This document shows, one piece after another, positions 62,747-64,000 of a stretch of DNA of 64,000 nucleotides. The stretch is from Sitta carolinensis (taxonomy: Eukaryota > Chordata > Aves > Passeriformes > Sittidae). The stretch lies in contig JAVUNC010000006.1 in NCBI GenBank assembly GCA_032173965.1, positions 32,025,870 to 32,089,869 of the forward strand, written 5' to 3'. The first letter of the stretch is position 1; the number at the start of each line of letters is the position of its first letter. The translations under genes were made by a program, and so were the position numbers. The notes under the pieces are model-generated. The model worked only from the letters and a program-made list of their open reading frames with translations, did no database searches and had not been told where the DNA came from.

Positions 62747-63094
62747 GACCAGCAGGTGCAGGGAGGTGATTCTGGCTCTCTATCTACTCTGTTCTTGCAA
62801 GACCCCACCTGGAGTGCTACATCCAGGTCTGGGAGCCTGATACAGACATGGACCTGTTAGAGCAAGTCTAATGGTTTCACACTGAAAAGGGGCAGGTTTA
62901 GATCAGATAGGAGGAAACTCATTACTGTGAGGATGGTGAGACACTGGCACAGGTTGACTGGAGAAGCTGGGGCTGCCCCATTCCTGAAGTGTTCAAGGCC
63001 AGGTTGGATGGGGCTTGGAGCAACCTGGGATAGTGGAAGGAGTCCATGTCTGTGGCAGGGGATGGAACTAGATGATCTCAAGGCTAAGATTAGC
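62747..63094 (+). mobile_element. CR1 LINE fragment with internal deletion
   Basis: Sense CR1. The left part reads GACCAGCAGGTGCAGGGAGG, then ACCCCACCTGGAGTGCTACA and TGTTAGAGCAAGTC, and encodes the R-P-H-L-E-Y-C-like region of ORF2. The right part reads GGGCAGGTTTAGATCAGATA, AGTGTTCAAGGCCAGGTTGG, ATGGGGCTTGGAGCAACCTG and GGAACTAGATGATCTCAAGG, the end of ORF2 and the 3' UTR. In intact copies a few hundred bases lie between these parts. The deletion joint is at about 62,866. The octamer tail is missing and is replaced by a direct duplication. Confidence 0.9.
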
Positions 63095-63148
63095 TTTGGT
63101 GTAGCCAGGGCCTTTAAATTTGGTGTAGCCAGGGCTGTATTGGCTACA
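63095..63148 (+). repeat. 17-bp direct duplication plus small hairpin
   Basis: TTTGGTGTAGCCAGGGC occurs at 63,095-63,111 and again at 63,119-63,135 (24-bp period). The second copy also forms an 8-bp inverted repeat, TGTAGCCA (63,124-63,131) with TGGCTACA (63,141-63,148). It sits exactly where the CR1 octamer tail should be. Confidence 0.85.
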
Positions 63149-64000
63149 TCCAGCTAGTGATTTACAATGGCAATTCTGAGTACTTTAAAGGAGAAAAAAG
63201 ATGAGAAAAAAGGAAAAAATAAATATTCCTACAGAAATGTTGGTTGTCTGCAGCACCAGAACAAGACATTTGAGTAGAAGCAATAAAAGAACAAAGTCAT
63301 TAATGGGAAAGAGGAAACATGCATAACCATCTCAAAACTTTGTCTCTGGCCTTCAAAGCTGCTTCCCCCACATGCAGCTGCTTCCTTTCAGCACCTGTAT
63401 GGAAAACATGATGTGGCTAACTCTGCTCTTCAAAAACTGCACTGCAGTTTAATGCCTAATAAAAGCAGTGTAACATTTCCATACGGAGCTGAACAGATTC
63501 TTACAGACTGCAGAGGATGGGGGTCTCTCCACTGGGGCCACTCTAGCAGAGTTACTAGGAACTTTTAGGTTTGTTGCAACTGCTGCTCATCCTAGAGACA
63601 ACAGAATAGCATCCTCAAGAGAAAATGATTCCATTTTTCCTTCAGAGGATTTTACCTTAAAGGCCTGCTGCTGTATATTCTAGGTGTGAAATGAGAGAAC
63701 CCATAGTGTTCTCTGAAGTTTAATTTGAAGAGTATGAGGGGAAAGGCGAACAGCTTTATGTCTGACATGAAAAACATTCCCCCACAGTGTAGCCTAGTTC
63801 AGCACAGCACTGGAACATTTTATTCTGGGACTAAACTAAAGAAGCTGATTTCTTGCCCAGGGAAAAACACCTGAAGAGTTTCTGGAGATAAGCAAGGAAC
63901 AAAGACAAAAACAACAACAATTTTAAAGTCCTTTTGGTTTGAGTCATAGACAAAATACTTTTGATAACAAAGACAGATGTGTGGGGTGTGTGTCCTGATC
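63149..64000. other. Unique DNA, no gene recognised
   Basis: No recognisable frame or repeat in the last 850 bases. Confidence 0.55.

Noticed and set aside
1..64000. CRISPR arrays, operons, phage or plasmid features
   Set aside because: Sequence composition and the CR1 and LTR elements show vertebrate nuclear DNA. No regularly spaced repeats or bacterial gene layout were seen.

Overview
The window reads as nuclear DNA from a bird, most likely a songbird. The evidence is a series of CR1 retrotransposon fragments with the avian 3' layout, an ERVL-type LTR, and an LTR (52.6-53.1 kb) that I recall from passerine endogenous retroviruses. The DNA is AT-rich, has no operon-like layout, and carries no open reading frame that I recognise as a cellular protein. 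The longest open frames (up to about 227 codons) lie in or opposite transposons or GC-rich patches. I read it as a gene desert or the inside of one or more very large introns. Internal exons of a split gene could be present and missed, because short exons cannot be proven without alignment.

Layout. 0-4.6 kb is unique AT-rich DNA. 4.84-5.43 kb is an ERVL LTR with probable internal retroviral sequence just upstream. 8.27-8.65 kb is a CpG-enriched patch with an RFX-like X-box and a possible splice donor, followed by an antisense CR1 (8.70-8.97 kb). 9-29 kb is mostly unique, with simple repeats (13.7, 25.3, 25.6 kb), a perfect hairpin (15.54 kb), an AT-rich possible conserved block (14.6-15.0 kb) and a short CR1 relic (21.3 kb). 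29.4-30.6 kb holds a poly(A) tract and CR1 copy A. CR1 relics follow at 31.9, 37.6 and 41.1 kb. 50.98-51.72 kb is CR1 copy B. 52.59-53.09 kb is a solo LTR with TATA box and poly(A) signal. 54.53-55.83 kb is a second LTR-like element of 1.3 kb with a perfect 5-bp target duplication. A 24-base poly(A) lies at 58.4 kb and a CR1 tail at 58.76 kb. 59.34-59.57 kb is a dense CpG island, the best promoter candidate. 62.75-63.09 kb is an internally deleted CR1.

The most striking observation is in the two CR1 copies 21 kb apart. They share a 235-bp core with a single mismatch (29,926-30,160 and 51,079-51,313), while their flanks differ by roughly 20-30 percent. Equal-age descent does not explain this. 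Gene conversion or a shared composite source would. The two CpG-rich patches, 51 kb apart, are the best places to look for an unannotated gene or long non-coding RNA. I found no recognisable protein-coding gene, tRNA, rRNA, known microRNA or CRISPR array, and nothing I would call a new biological system.
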